From assembly GCA_025351765.1 (NCBI GenBank), contig JANXVH010000053.1:1-64000 (forward strand): a stretch of DNA of 64,000 bases, in the 5' to 3' direction. The notes below the pieces were generated by a model. It ran no database searches. It was not told the DNA's origin and saw only the letters and a program-made list of their open reading frames with translations. Origin of the DNA: Pedobacter sp. GTDB taxonomy: Bacteria > Bacteroidota > Bacteroidia > Sphingobacteriales > Sphingobacteriaceae. Shown piece by piece: positions 6,431 through 16,580 of this stretch (position 1 is the first letter of the stretch; every line of letters starts with the position of its first letter). A program made the position numbers and the translations under genes.

Positions 6431-8899
6431 ATGGAAGAAATTACAGATCCAAGTACAGACAATAACTCAATTATAAATAAACAGGATGCAGTTGATGAAG
6501 TGATTCAACACTTAAATAATCCGGTTACTGATTTAAAACCTATAGCTAAGCGATACCTGGGCCCGGTGCAAAAGGTTATTGCAGATGGCAATAGGTTCTT
6601 TTTTGGCGATGATAGCGCCAGAGTAGAAATAAGGGTAGTGAGCGACGAGATTATCCGGGTACGTTTAGCTCCGCACAGTGTTTTTTTGGATGACTTCTCT
6701 TATGCGGTACCCGTTGTAGATCAAAAGGTAACTACGTTTAGGTGTGAAGAGCTGGAAGATCATTATGCAGTATCTACCAATACCATTACCTGTAATGTGA
6801 GAAAAAGCGATTTCCACATTTCTTTTGTGGAGAATCAAAGTCAAATGGTAATGAGCGAAGATGCTGTACCAATGCACTGGGAAGAGAATGTGGAGTTTGG
6901 TGGCTATTATGTTTATGCGACCAAGAAATGCCAGTCTGAAGAAAATTTCTTTGGCCTTGGTGATAAATCTGGTAACATGAACCTTAGGGGGCGTCATTTT
7001 CAGAACTGGAATACTGACGCTTATTCTTTTGGTTGGGATCAGGATCCGCTATATCGTACCATTCCTTTTTATGTTGGGGTGCATGATAAAGCTGCTTATG
7101 GTATATTCTTCGACAATACCTTCCGCTCTTATTTCGATTTTGGAAGGGAGGATAACGAAAAGACGAGCTTCTGGGCAGATGGGGGCGAGTTGCAATACTA
7201 CTATATTCATGGCCCGCATTTAATGGATGTGGTAAAAAGATATCAAACGCTAACAGGTACGCATCCAATGCCACCAAAATGGGCTTTAGGATACCATCAG
7301 TGCCGTTGGAGTTATTATCCGGAAAAGAAAGTGAAAGAAATAGCTGAGGGTTTCAGATCTCGTAACATTCCTTGTGATGCCATTTACCTGGACATCGATT
7401 ATATGGATGGTTACCGTTGTTTTACTTGGAACAAAACGCATTTTCCTGATCCTAGACGTATGATAAAGGAACTGGCAAACGATGGCTTCAAAACCGTAGT
7501 AATGATTGATCCTGGGATTAAGGTAGATGACAATTATTGGGTATTTAAAGAGGGTAAGGAAAACAATTTCTTTTGTCGCCGCAGTGATGATTATTTTATG
7601 GAAGGTCATGTTTGGCCGGGCAGATGTCAGTTTCCGGATTTTACCAATCCCGCAGTTAGGGAATGGTGGGGTAATCTATACAAGGAATTGGTTGACATGG
7701 GTGTTGCAGGAGTTTGGAATGATATGAATGAACCAGCCGTGTTTGGCTCTGGTACATTCCCCAATGATGTAAGGCACAATTATGATGGGTATAGGGGATC
7801 GCACCGTAAAGCGCACAATATATACGGCATGCAAATGGTGCGCTCTACTTACGACGGACTTAAAAAGCTAATGCGCAATAAGCGTCCGTTTACCATAACC
7901 CGTGCAGGGTATTCGGGCATGCAACGCTATGGTTGTGTGTGGACGGGTGATAACGTGGCTACTTGGGAACATTTAAAATTGGGAAACATCCAATGCCAGC
8001 GCATGTCTATCTCCGGTGTTCCGTTTGTAGGAACTGATATTGGTGGCTTTAGTGGTGAGCCGGATGCTGAATTATTTACCAGGTGGATCCAGCTGGGAAC
8101 TTTTTCTCCATTTATGCGCGCACACTCTGCCGGCGATACTGCGGAACGAGAACCCTGGAGTTTTGGTGAGCCTTACACAAGTATAAACCGGACCTACATC
8201 GAGTTAAGGTATAGGTTAATGCCTTATTTATACTCGGTATTCTGGGAGCACCACCGTTATGGTTTTCCTATTTTAAGGCCATTAGTCATGTTGGAACAGG
8301 AGAACCTGAGTAACAACTTCCGTCAGGATGAGTTTACTTTTGGTGATAAGATTTTGGTATGCCCTGTATTGGAGCAGGGAGCGGTATCAAGAACGGTGTA
8401 CCTGCCAAAAGGCATGTGGTATAATTTCTGGACGCACGAGTTGCTTAACGGCGAAAGCGAACATAACATAGCAGCGGAGTTAGATCATATGCCGTTATTT
8501 GTAAGGGCAGGTTCTGTGATTCCTGAGTATCCAGTGATGCAATATGTTGGCGAGAAGGATGTGGATGAGGTAATGCTGAATGTTTATTTTGCAGATTATG
8601 AGGTTAACTCATTCCTTTACGAAGATCATGGCGATACATTTGCTTACGAGCAGGACATCTATTCTGAAAAGAAATTTAGCGTAAAAGGTACGGATAGCAA
8701 CCTGGTTATTGAACAAAGCAGAACAGGTTTGTATACACCTAATTATGAGCTTTACAATTATAACGTAGTTGGTGTGCCTTTTAAAGTAGGTAAAATTACA
8801 GTTGATGATAAAGAAGTGAAAGATTTTACGTTAGATGAGCGTAACTGTATTCGTTTTAAAACAAATAAGAATTTCACCATAATTAAATTATACAATTAA
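6431..8899 (+). CDS. Alpha-glucosidase, glycoside hydrolase family 31
   Basis: An 822-residue GH31 enzyme that hydrolyses terminal alpha-linked glucose from oligosaccharides or starch. An N-terminal galactose-mutarotase-like sandwich precedes the (beta/alpha)8 barrel. The nucleophile is Asp431 in the WNDMNEP motif and the acid/base is probably Asp507 in WTGDNVATW; SFSPFMRAHS-type barrel sequence (FSPFMRAHSAGDT) follows. There is no signal peptide, so it should be cytoplasmic, or it uses no classical export. The stop TAA overlaps the ATG of glgB by one base (TAATG), indicating an operon for storage or uptake glucan metabolism. The start at 6431 gives a polar leader typical of this subgroup. 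Confidence 0.93.
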   Translation: MEEITDPSTDNNSIINKQDAVDEVIQHLNNPVTDLKPIAKRYLGPVQKVIADGNRFFFGDDSARVEIRVVSDEIIRVRLAPHSVFLDDFSYAVPVVDQKVTTFRCEELEDHYAVSTNTITCNVRKSDFHISFVENQSQMVMSEDAVPMHWEENVEFGGYYVYATKKCQSEENFFGLGDKSGNMNLRGRHFQNWNTDAYSFGWDQDPLYRTIPFYVGVHDKAAYGIFFDNTFRSYFDFGREDNEKTSFWADGGELQYYYIHGPHLMDVVKRYQTLTGTHPMPPKWALGYHQCRWSYYPEKKVKEIAEGFRSRNIPCDAIYLDIDYMDGYRCFTWNKTHFPDPRRMIKELANDGFKTVVMIDPGIKVDDNYWVFKEGKENNFFCRRSDDYFMEGHVWPGRCQFPDFTNPAVREWWGNLYKELVDMGVAGVWNDMNEPAVFGSGTFPNDVRHNYDGYRGSHRKAHNIYGMQMVRSTYDGLKKLMRNKRPFTITRAGYSGMQRYGCVWTGDNVATWEHLKLGNIQCQRMSISGVPFVGTDIGGFSGEPDAELFTRWIQLGTFSPFMRAHSAGDTAEREPWSFGEPYTSINRTYIELRYRLMPYLYSVFWEHHRYGFPILRPLVMLEQENLSNNFRQDEFTFGDKILVCPVLEQGAVSRTVYLPKGMWYNFWTHELLNGESEHNIAAELDHMPLFVRAGSVIPEYPVMQYVGEKDVDEVMLNVYFADYEVNSFLYEDHGDTFAYEQDIYSEKKFSVKGTDSNLVIEQSRTGLYTPNYELYNYNVVGVPFKVGKITVDDKEVKDFTLDERNCIRFKTNKNFTIIKLYN

Positions 8900-10806
8900 T
8901 GGGAGTACTCGCCTTTAGCTTATTGACCGATTTTGATGTTGCATTGTTTATTTCAGGCAAGCATTTCAGGCTGTATGAAAAGTTGGGTGCTCATTTGATG
9001 AATGTTGAGGGAACTGCCGGCACTTATTTTGCTGTTTGGGCACCAAATGCACAGGAAGTTCGGGTAATTGGCGATTTTAACAGTTGGGATAAGTCTGCAC
9101 ATTACCTAAACAAAAGACCGGATGAATCTGGTATATGGGAAGGTTTTATAGCAGGCGTTAACAAGGGTGATGTTTACAAGTATGCCATTAAAGGCTTTCA
9201 TGGCGATGAGCTGGAGAAAGGTGATCCTTTTGGTAAGCGTTGGGAGCATCCTCCAAGAACTGCTTCCATCGTATGGGATAACGAATATACCTGGAAAGAT
9301 AAATCCTGGTTAAGTAAGCGCCCTAAATTGAATGCGCTTAATCAGCCGTTGTCTGTTTATGAATTGCATCTGGGCTCCTGGCAACGTGATCCAAGTGAGC
9401 CTAAGCGTGTGCTTACTTATAAGGAAATTGCAGTTAGTCTGGTGCCCTATATTTTGGACATGGGTTTTACGCATGTGGAGTTTATGCCATTGATGGAATA
9501 TCCATATTATCCTTCATGGGGATATCAGATAACAGGATATTTTGCGGCAAGTTCCAGGCATGGTACTCCACAGGAACTCAGGTACCTGATAGACGAGCTT
9601 CACAAAAATAATATTGGTGTTATTATGGATTGGGTGCCTTCTCATTTTCCGGGGGATGCGCACGGTCTTTATAATTTTGATGGCACGCACTTGTACGAGC
9701 ATGCAGATATGAGAAAAGGTTTTCATCCCGATTGGAAATCTTACATTTTTAATTATGATAGGAACGAGGTACGCTCATTCTTGGTCAGCAATGCACTTTA
9801 CTGGTTTGATCAATTCCATGTTGATGGTTTAAGGGTTGATGCGGTTGCTTCTATGCTGTATTTTGATTTTTCAAGAACCCCGGAGCAATCGGGAACCAAT
9901 GAGTACGGCGGCAGCGAGAACCTTGGTGCGGTGCTGTTTCTAAAAGATATGAACGCTGCAGTGTACGCCAACTATGAGGGTGTACATACTATTGCTGAAG
10001 AAAGCAGTACATATCCTGGTGTTACGCATCCGGTGCATGCAGGAGGATTGGGCTTTGGTATGAAATGGATGATGGGCTGGATGAATGATACTTTGAAGTA
10101 TTTTAAGAATGATCCCATCAACAGGAAACACCACCACCATCAGCTTACTTTTAGCATTACTTATGCATTTAGCGAGAATTTCATGTTGCCGTTTTCTCAT
10201 GATGAGGTGGTGCATGGTAAATCTTCTATGATTTATAAAATGCCCGGGGATGAATGGCAAAAGTTTGCCAATTTGCGTGTGCTGTATGCCTATATGTTTA
10301 CGCAGCCTGGTACCAAACTGTTGTTTATGGGCAATGAATTTGCTCAAACGCACGAATGGGATTTTAAGAATTCGCTGGACTGGCACTTGCTTAAGCACCC
10401 GCCGCATTTGGGGATGCAGAAAACAGTGCGTGCAATTAATAAGCTTTATAGAGCTGAACCCGCGCTTTATGAATACAGTTTTTCTCATGAGGGTTTTGAG
10501 TGGATCAATGCAGATGATGCACAACGATCGGTATATATTTACATCCGTAAAGGGAAAAAGGCACAGGATACATTAATTGTAATCCTCAATCTTACGCCTG
10601 TTTTATGGGAAAACTACCTGGTTGGTTTGCCGTTTAAAGCGAATTGGAAAGAAATATTCAACACTGACGCAACGGAATTTTTTGGTAGTGGAATAGCAAA
10701 TAGTGAACTTTTGAAACCGCTGCATGAAGAATGTCATGGTAGAGAATTCTCTATTTCGCTAAATGTACCTCCTTTGAGTGCTGTGGTTTTAAAATCTGTA
10801 AAGTAG
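8899..10806 (+). CDS. glgB: 1,4-alpha-glucan branching enzyme (GH13)
   Basis: A 635-residue branching enzyme that cuts alpha-1,4-glucan chains and re-attaches them by alpha-1,6 bonds in glycogen. The N-terminal CBM48 domain (YFAVWAPNAQEVRVIGDFNSWD) is followed by the GH13 barrel: DWVPSHF, GLRVDAV with the nucleophile Asp314, the acid Glu367 in TIAEESS, and the transition-state stabiliser Asp435 in FSHDEVVHG. Length and motif order fit the short GlgB type of Bacteroidota. It overlaps the GH31 gene by one base. A natural run of four histidines at 411-414 is not a tag. No glgA or glgC is nearby. Confidence 0.93.
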   Translation: MGVLAFSLLTDFDVALFISGKHFRLYEKLGAHLMNVEGTAGTYFAVWAPNAQEVRVIGDFNSWDKSAHYLNKRPDESGIWEGFIAGVNKGDVYKYAIKGFHGDELEKGDPFGKRWEHPPRTASIVWDNEYTWKDKSWLSKRPKLNALNQPLSVYELHLGSWQRDPSEPKRVLTYKEIAVSLVPYILDMGFTHVEFMPLMEYPYYPSWGYQITGYFAASSRHGTPQELRYLIDELHKNNIGVIMDWVPSHFPGDAHGLYNFDGTHLYEHADMRKGFHPDWKSYIFNYDRNEVRSFLVSNALYWFDQFHVDGLRVDAVASMLYFDFSRTPEQSGTNEYGGSENLGAVLFLKDMNAAVYANYEGVHTIAEESSTYPGVTHPVHAGGLGFGMKWMMGWMNDTLKYFKNDPINRKHHHHQLTFSITYAFSENFMLPFSHDEVVHGKSSMIYKMPGDEWQKFANLRVLYAYMFTQPGTKLLFMGNEFAQTHEWDFKNSLDWHLLKHPPHLGMQKTVRAINKLYRAEPALYEYSFSHEGFEWINADDAQRSVYIYIRKGKKAQDTLIVILNLTPVLWENYLVGLPFKANWKEIFNTDATEFFGSGIANSELLKPLHEECHGREFSISLNVPPLSAVVLKSVK

Positions 10807-10807
10807 T

Positions 10808-10825
10808 AAGAGCGGACTCTTTTTG
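10808..10825 (+). terminator. Short hairpin terminator after glgB
   Basis: AAGAG (10808-10812), loop CGGA, CTCTT (10817-10821), then TTTT. It is a short stem but well placed: it begins two bases after the glgB stop, and the converging GH43 gene ends just beyond it. Confidence 0.45.
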
Positions 10826-12343
10826 CTATTGATAGGTTAGGGCAAAGGAAGAGAATACCGCCTGCTGATCTGGGCTGCCTTTAAAGTTCAAACCCACCCG
10901 CGGACTTCTATCCCATTGTGGCAGAAATTGGTAGGAGTAATCGCCCTCGCCTTTTAACTCTGTCCATTTTCCAGGCTCCTGACTCCAGTAAACTTTGCAG
11001 GTTAGGTCTGGGCTTGCTACCAGTTTTAGATTTACTGATCTTGTAGGGGAGGGTAATGGTTCAGTTGCTATTACTTCTCGTTTATTGTCTTTTACCACCC
11101 AGTATTCCACTTTATTTTTTGTAACCCCTATTCCCATTGCCGTGTTGGCATCTCCATAAAAAGCAAGTCCTTTAAGCGCGGTGTTTTGATTGGTAACTGT
11201 GGTTGTTACTGTAAAACTGGTAGAAACTGGGCGTAGAGTAAGTACTATTCCAGAGCTATTTCCTGTTTTTATAGCGCCCCTGAGGTATAAGTTGCCGTTG
11301 GTTTGTTTAACAACAGGATCTGAATTTCGGAAATCCCATTGCCAGGCTTGGGCAACTTTTTTTCCATCAAAGGTATCACTGAAGTTACTGCTTTTACTGG
11401 CAATTGCTGTAGCTGTAATTTGAGGTTTTAAAGATGGCCAGCCTGTTTGGTTGTCCCAGCTCAATTCTGCCAACATACCTTCCCGACCGGTAAATACATT
11501 GTTTTTCTTATTGTAGGAATGGTATAGGTAAAAAGTTTTACCGGCAGGGGTGGATACAAATGTGCCGTGACCGGGACATTTCCATTCTGCAGTTTCTGCC
11601 AGTATTGGGTTGTTTTGATAGTTCTGGAAAGGAGTGGTTAAGGATTTAGACCTGGCTACCCTCACGTTATAATCGCACTGGATCCCGCAGCAATTTCCGG
11701 CAGAATAGAATAAGTAGTAATAGTCGCCCTGTTTCAAAATGCTTTGTCCTTCAAGGCCTATACCTTTTTCGTCTTTCAACAGGGAAAAAGTTTCTCCTTC
11801 CAACTTTAGTCCGTCTGCTGAAAGCTTACTTCCTAAAATTTCAATAGGTCTTTTGTCGAGTCCGTAGGCTTTAAAAGTGATATAGCGTTGGCCATTATCA
11901 TTGTAAACAAACGCATCAATAGCTTCTTTACCATGTTCAATAATTACACCATGGTCTTTAAAACCTTTATCAGGATATGCGGAAGTTGCAACTCCGATGT
12001 ACGATACCCCGTCCTTTTTTCTTCTGGCGGTATAATAAATGAAATAAGTGCCTTTATTAAAATAATATTCCGGCGCCCAGAAAGAGCCTGATGTCCACTC
12101 TGGTGCTTTGTCGAATATATAACCAATCTGTTTCCAATCGGTCAAATTGGTTGAAACGTATATTGGAAAATGAGGTGCCCACTCTGATGAGGTACCTACC
12201 GCGAAATATTGAGTTCCTTTTCTAATGATGGAAGGATCTGCAAAATCTCCTGGAATAACGGCTTTTTGCTGCTGAGCTATGGCAGTAGAAATGGCTGGCA
12301 AAAAGGCAGCAAGAAATAACAGGCATCTGAAAAGTGAACTCAT
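10826..12343 (-). CDS. Secreted glycoside hydrolase family 43 protein
   Basis: A 505-residue protein with a signal peptide (cleavage near residue 23, IAQ). The five-bladed propeller of GH43 shows the catalytic base Asp36 in FADPSII, a pKa-modulating Asp near 143 in EAIDAFVY, and the acid Glu198 in GLEGQSI. The C-terminal 200 residues look like a beta-sandwich (concanavalin-like) domain often attached in GH43. Substrates in this family are arabinan or xylan side chains; which one cannot be told from sequence alone. It is transcribed towards glgB. The start gives a canonical secretion signal. Confidence 0.88.
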   Translation of the reverse strand: MSSLFRCLLFLAAFLPAISTAIAQQQKAVIPGDFADPSIIRKGTQYFAVGTSSEWAPHFPIYVSTNLTDWKQIGYIFDKAPEWTSGSFWAPEYYFNKGTYFIYYTARRKKDGVSYIGVATSAYPDKGFKDHGVIIEHGKEAIDAFVYNDNGQRYITFKAYGLDKRPIEILGSKLSADGLKLEGETFSLLKDEKGIGLEGQSILKQGDYYYLFYSAGNCCGIQCDYNVRVARSKSLTTPFQNYQNNPILAETAEWKCPGHGTFVSTPAGKTFYLYHSYNKKNNVFTGREGMLAELSWDNQTGWPSLKPQITATAIASKSSNFSDTFDGKKVAQAWQWDFRNSDPVVKQTNGNLYLRGAIKTGNSSGIVLTLRPVSTSFTVTTTVTNQNTALKGLAFYGDANTAMGIGVTKNKVEYWVVKDNKREVIATEPLPSPTRSVNLKLVASPDLTCKVYWSQEPGKWTELKGEGDYSYQFLPQWDRSPRVGLNFKGSPDQQAVFSSFALTYQ

Positions 12344-12454
12344 TTAAATTAATTTGAGTGGCAATATAGGGAAAAGTGAATTTAAAGTCATATCCCTGAT
12401 CATGAAATCTAGTTAGCACAATTAGGCAGTAATTTTGAGTTCCATTGGTAATAC

Positions 12455-13462
12455 ATGAAAAAACAACTTAGTAATACGCCATATTCTGTATTGGATCTTG
12501 CCACGGTTATACAAGGTAAAACACCAGCAGATACCTTTAAGAACAGTTTAGATTTAGCAAGACATGTTGAGGAATGGGGATTTAACAGGTATTGGCTGGC
12601 GGAGCACCACAACATGATTAGCGTAGCAAGTTCTGCCACATCTGTAGTTATCGGACATATTGCCGCCGGTACCAAAACGTTAAGAGTTGGATCTGGGGGT
12701 ATTATGCTGCCTAACCATTCGCCATTGGTAATAGCAGAACAATTTGGTACGCTGGCGTCGTTGTTTCCAGGTAGAATAGATTTGGGTTTGGGCAGGGCAC
12801 CCGGTACTGATCAGGTTACTGCAATGGCAATCCGCGGCGAACGTTTTAGTGCTGCGAATGATTTTCCTAAAGATGTTTTGAAATTGCAACAGTACTTTTC
12901 TGCGTCAAACAGCACGAGCAGCGTAAGGGCGATACCTGGCGAAGGATTAGATATTCCCATCTGGATACTAGGCTCCAGTACCGATAGTGCCCATCTGGCC
13001 GCTGCCTTAGGATTGCCTTATGCTTTTGCAAGTCATTTTGCGCCAGCTCACTTTTTAACGGCAATTGATATTTACAGGAAAAATTTTAAGCCATCAGCGC
13101 AGCTGGATAAGCCGTATGTGCTTGCTTGTGTTAATGTTGTTGCTGCCAATACTGACGCCGAAGCTAATATGCTGGCTACTTCACTTTTCCAGTTATTTAA
13201 AGGAATTGTTACCGGTAAACGCCAACTATTGCAACCACCCGTTGCCAACATGGATGATGTTTGGGATGTTTATGAAGAAGCACAGGCCAATCAAATGTTA
13301 GCCTGTACATTTATTGGTAGCAAAGATACCCTGGCGCAGGACCTTCAAAATTTTATAGATCAAACTCAGGTAGATGAGGTTATGGCTACCTCGCATATCT
13401 TTGATCACCCGGCTCGCTTGCGGTCTTATGAGATTTTTTCGGAAGTGTTTGCTAAGAATTAG
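12455..13462 (+). CDS. LLM class flavin-dependent oxidoreductase
   Basis: A 335-residue luciferase-like monooxygenase of the MsnO8-like group. The N-terminus ([15 protein letters not shown]), [31 protein letters not shown] and the [14 protein letters not shown] segment are typical. It would use FMNH2 and oxygen on an unknown substrate in the cytoplasm. It stands alone between the divergent GH43 gene (111-base gap) and the methyltransferase. Confidence 0.9.
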   Translation: MKKQLSNTPYSVLDLATVIQGKTPADTFKNSLDLARHVEEWGFNRYWLAEHHNMISVASSATSVVIGHIAAGTKTLRVGSGGIMLPNHSPLVIAEQFGTLASLFPGRIDLGLGRAPGTDQVTAMAIRGERFSAANDFPKDVLKLQQYFSASNSTSSVRAIPGEGLDIPIWILGSSTDSAHLAAALGLPYAFASHFAPAHFLTAIDIYRKNFKPSAQLDKPYVLACVNVVAANTDAEANMLATSLFQLFKGIVTGKRQLLQPPVANMDDVWDVYEEAQANQMLACTFIGSKDTLAQDLQNFIDQTQVDEVMATSHIFDHPARLRSYEIFSEVFAKN

Positions 13463-13507
13463 TTTTTTTATCTGTATTGGTTATAATTGAAGTATTTTTG
13501 ATCCATT

Positions 13508-14137
13508 ATGAATACTAAACAAGCCTACAATATCTGGGCCGCGCAATACGATACGAACGACAATAAGACCAGAGACCTGGAAGGACTAGCCCTTAAGTTA
13601 TCTCTGGCTAGTATATCCTTTAATAAAGTTTTAGAAATTGGCTGCGGGACTGGGAAAAATACCGAATGGCTGATCGATAAAGCTGTGCAGATTACAGCGG
13701 TAGATCTTTCTGATCAGATGCTGGCCCGCGCCAAAGACAAATTCACCTCCAACAAAGTGCAATTTAAGCAGGCGGATATCACCCGTAAATGGAACTTTAG
13801 AGATGGATTATATGATTTGTTGACTTTTAGTTTGATCCTGGAACACATAGAAAATCTTGATTATGTATTTAATGAGGTTGGAAAGTCTTTAAATACTGGT
13901 GGCTATGTTTACATTGGAGAGCTTCATCCGTTTAAGCAATATACGGGCACCAAGGCAAGGTTTGATGTTGCTGAGGGCGAGCAGCAGGTTGGTGATTGTT
14001 TTAATCATAATGTTTCTGATTTCATCAATGCAGGTAAAAAGCATGGGCTGATATTGGTTGGACTGGAGGAGTATTTTGACGACAATGATCGCAGCCAAAT
14101 TCCAAGGATTTTAACGATATTACTTAAAAAATCTTAA
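13508..14137 (+). CDS. Class I SAM-dependent methyltransferase
   Basis: A 209-residue Rossmann-fold methyltransferase. Motif I is VLEIGCGTGKNTEWL, followed by the acidic VDLSDQML and the post-motif LLTFSLILEHI, placing it with UbiE/BioC-like small-molecule methyltransferases. The substrate is unknown. It lies 45 bases after the LLM gene in the same direction and 17 bases before the VOC gene, so the three may be co-transcribed. Confidence 0.85.
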   Translation: MNTKQAYNIWAAQYDTNDNKTRDLEGLALKLSLASISFNKVLEIGCGTGKNTEWLIDKAVQITAVDLSDQMLARAKDKFTSNKVQFKQADITRKWNFRDGLYDLLTFSLILEHIENLDYVFNEVGKSLNTGGYVYIGELHPFKQYTGTKARFDVAEGEQQVGDCFNHNVSDFINAGKKHGLILVGLEEYFDDNDRSQIPRILTILLKKS

Positions 14138-14154
14138 CCCATCCAATTCACATT

Positions 14155-14619
14155 ATGAAAGCGACTGTTCTAATTGTATTAACCCTATTCATTTTTTCTC
14201 CATTAAAGAAAGCCATGGCTCAAACGGAAAAGAAGCATCAACCTGTGGTACTAAACCACATTGCAGTTTATGTGGCAGATTTGAAAATAGCTACTGATTT
14301 TTATATAACTGTGTTCGGATTGGAGCAAATACCTGAACCATTTAAAGACAACAGGCATACTTGGTTTACACTTGGACAGGCTGGTCAGCTGCATTTGATA
14401 CAGGGGGCTAAAACTGGCTTGGTGTACGACAAAAATGGACACCTCTGCTTTAGTGTTCCTTCTGTAGACGCCTTTGTGAAAAATTTGAACACGCTTAAAA
14501 TCAATTTTGAAGATTGGCCAGGTAAAGCAAATACCATCACAACGAGGGTAGATGGTGTTAAGCAAATATATTTTAAAGACCCCGACGGCCATTGGCTTGA
14601 AATAAATGACGCAAAATAA
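14155..14619 (+). CDS. VOC-fold (glyoxalase-like) protein with signal peptide
   Basis: A 154-residue vicinal-oxygen-chelate protein. After a signal peptide of about 22 residues (ending AMAQ) it shows VVLNHIAVYVADLKIATDFY at the start and QIYFKDPDGHWLEIND at the end, giving two beta-alpha-beta-beta-beta units; a conserved His and Glu would bind metal. Periplasmic VOC proteins are common in Bacteroidota, with unknown substrates. Its 3' end overlaps the start of the P-type ATPase by 14 bases, so they are likely translated from one message. Confidence 0.85.
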   Translation: MKATVLIVLTLFIFSPLKKAMAQTEKKHQPVVLNHIAVYVADLKIATDFYITVFGLEQIPEPFKDNRHTWFTLGQAGQLHLIQGAKTGLVYDKNGHLCFSVPSVDAFVKNLNTLKINFEDWPGKANTITTRVDGVKQIYFKDPDGHWLEINDAK

Positions 14620-16534
14620 GAACCACGAGCATGCTGGGCACGACCATGATCACGACGAACATGACCATGATCATGGTGGAGGGGGAGGCTGGAAAGGGCA
14701 CTGGCCATTAATTTCGGCTTTCGCAATTTTGCTGTTTATGCAAGCGCTTGAGCTTGTATTTAAGGTTGAAATGCCGCTCGTTATTAATTTGCCGATTTAT
14801 ATTGCCGCCTTTTTGCTGGCTGGATACAACGTCTTAAACCTTGCTTTTAAAAAAGCACTCCGTTTTGATTTCTTCAATGAATTTTTTTTAATGAGTATTG
14901 CCACCATTGGCGCATTTGCTATTGGCTCTTTTAGCGAAGGTGTTGCGGTAATGGTATTTTATTCTATAGGAGAGTGGTTCCAGGATTCAGCAGTGGATAA
15001 GGCTAAAAGAAGTATAAAAGCGTTGCTTGATGTAAGACCAGAACGTGTTGAAGTGATCAGAGATGGAAAGGTAACTGAGGTTAGTCCATCGGAAGTTCAA
15101 CTGGAAGAAATTATACAGGTAAAACCGGGAGAGAAAGTAGCACTCGATGGAGTATTGAATTCTGATTTCGCTACTTTTAACACTGCAGCGCTTACCGGAG
15201 AAAGCAGACCCGATCAAAAGGAAAAGGGACAACCCGTATTTGCTGGCATGATCAATTTAAATCAGCTTGCTGAAGTTAAAGTGACCTCATTGTTTAAAGA
15301 TAGTAAGCTAAGCAGAATCCTGGAAATGGTACAGGATGCAACCGCCAGAAAATCACAAACACAGTTATTTATTTCTCGTTTTGCACGGATTTATACTCCA
15401 ATTGTTTTTTTTCTTGCCGTACTGGTTGTCGCACTTCCCTATTTTTTTGTTGCAGACTACCAGTTTAAAGATTGGTTGTACAGGGGGCTGGTATTTCTGG
15501 TAATCAGCTGTCCATGCGCTTTGGTAGTTTCGATCCCCCTGGGCTATTTTGGAGGAATAGGATTGGCTTCTAAAAATGGTATATTATTTAAAGGGTCTAA
15601 CTTTTTAGACGTCATGACAAAGATCAACACGGTTGTGATGGATAAAACAGGTACGCTTACTAAGGGTGTTTTTAATGTACAGGAGGTCGTTGCTTGCGAT
15701 GATGCAAGTGATGAACTGTTGCGTTATGCAGCGGCCCTTGAATCGAAATCAACTCATCCAATTGCTACGGCTATAAAATTCCATGCGAAGGATTTTGAAC
15801 ACTTAAGCGTTACAAACACAGAAGAAATTGCGGGACATGGCTTAAAAGGGAATGTTGATGGTAAGTTAGTGCTGACCGGTAATACCAAGCTGCTCAGTAA
15901 ATTCAATGTAGATTATGATAAAAAAATAGAAGATATAGCCGATACCATAGTCGTTGTTGCTATTGAGGGGAAATATGCAGGCTATATACTTATTGCCGAT
16001 GAACTTAAACACGATGCAATTGATGCAATAAAAGGAATAAATAGACTCAATATTCAAACGGTGATGCTAAGCGGCGACAAGCAGGCTGTAGTTACTAAAG
16101 TTGCAAAGGAGCTTGGGATAGACACGGCATACGGGGCATTATTGCCTGAAGACAAAGTAAAAAAGGTGGAGGAGCTTAAAGCACTGGGCAGGATTATAGC
16201 TTTTATGGGCGACGGTGTGAATGACGCACCGGTTGTAGCGCTTGCGGATGCTGGTATTGCTATGGGCGGACTTGGTAGTGATGCAACAATTGAAATTGCC
16301 GACATAGTTATTCAAAACGACCAGCCGGGTAAGTTACTTACTGCTATTAAAATTGGAAGGATTACCAAACAGGTGGTATGGCAAAACATAGCATTGGCTA
16401 TGGGAGTTAAAGTAATTGTTTTATTATTAGGCGCTGCCGGTATAGCTACATTATGGGAAGCCGTAATAGCTGATGTTGGGGTAGCTTTACTTGCCATTAT
16501 GAACGCTGTACGAATCCAAAATATGAAGGTATAA
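14606..16534 (+). CDS. Heavy-metal-exporting P1B-type ATPase
   Basis: A 642-residue inner-membrane pump. It shows the phosphatase loop TGES (197-200), the transmembrane metal-binding CPC motif at 302-304 (SCPCALVVSIPL), the phosphorylated Asp346 in MDKTGTLTKG, and the hinge GDGVNDAP. The CPC context points to Zn2+/Cd2+/Pb2+ export (P1B-2) rather than Cu+. In place of a folded heavy-metal-associated domain, the first 28 residues are a flexible histidine- and aspartate-rich tract followed by five glycines, probably a metal sponge or sensor. It overlaps the VOC gene by 14 bases. Confidence 0.92.
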   Translation: MTQNKNHEHAGHDHDHDEHDHDHGGGGGWKGHWPLISAFAILLFMQALELVFKVEMPLVINLPIYIAAFLLAGYNVLNLAFKKALRFDFFNEFFLMSIATIGAFAIGSFSEGVAVMVFYSIGEWFQDSAVDKAKRSIKALLDVRPERVEVIRDGKVTEVSPSEVQLEEIIQVKPGEKVALDGVLNSDFATFNTAALTGESRPDQKEKGQPVFAGMINLNQLAEVKVTSLFKDSKLSRILEMVQDATARKSQTQLFISRFARIYTPIVFFLAVLVVALPYFFVADYQFKDWLYRGLVFLVISCPCALVVSIPLGYFGGIGLASKNGILFKGSNFLDVMTKINTVVMDKTGTLTKGVFNVQEVVACDDASDELLRYAAALESKSTHPIATAIKFHAKDFEHLSVTNTEEIAGHGLKGNVDGKLVLTGNTKLLSKFNVDYDKKIEDIADTIVVVAIEGKYAGYILIADELKHDAIDAIKGINRLNIQTVMLSGDKQAVVTKVAKELGIDTAYGALLPEDKVKKVEELKALGRIIAFMGDGVNDAPVVALADAGIAMGGLGSDATIEIADIVIQNDQPGKLLTAIKIGRITKQVVWQNIALAMGVKVIVLLLGAAGIATLWEAVIADVGVALLAIMNAVRIQNMKV

Positions 16535-16565
16535 AAAAAGCCGACCCGATTAAAGCCAGCTTTTT
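16535..16565. terminator. Bidirectional hairpin between ATPase and lipoprotein genes
   Basis: AAAAAGC (16535-16541) and GCTTTTT (16559-16565) pair, with partial pairing inside. It lies between the converging P-type ATPase and lipoprotein genes and could end both transcripts. The stem is modest. Confidence 0.4.
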
Positions 16566-16580
16566 ATAAAAGAAATGCGA

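Noticed and set aside
10130..10145. Run of four histidine codons in glgB as a possible engineered tag
   Set aside because: It is internal, within conserved GH13 sequence, and natural in such enzymes.
9940..10524. Minus-strand frame of 194 codons in glgB
   Set aside because: Antisense shadow of a well-supported enzyme; no motif.
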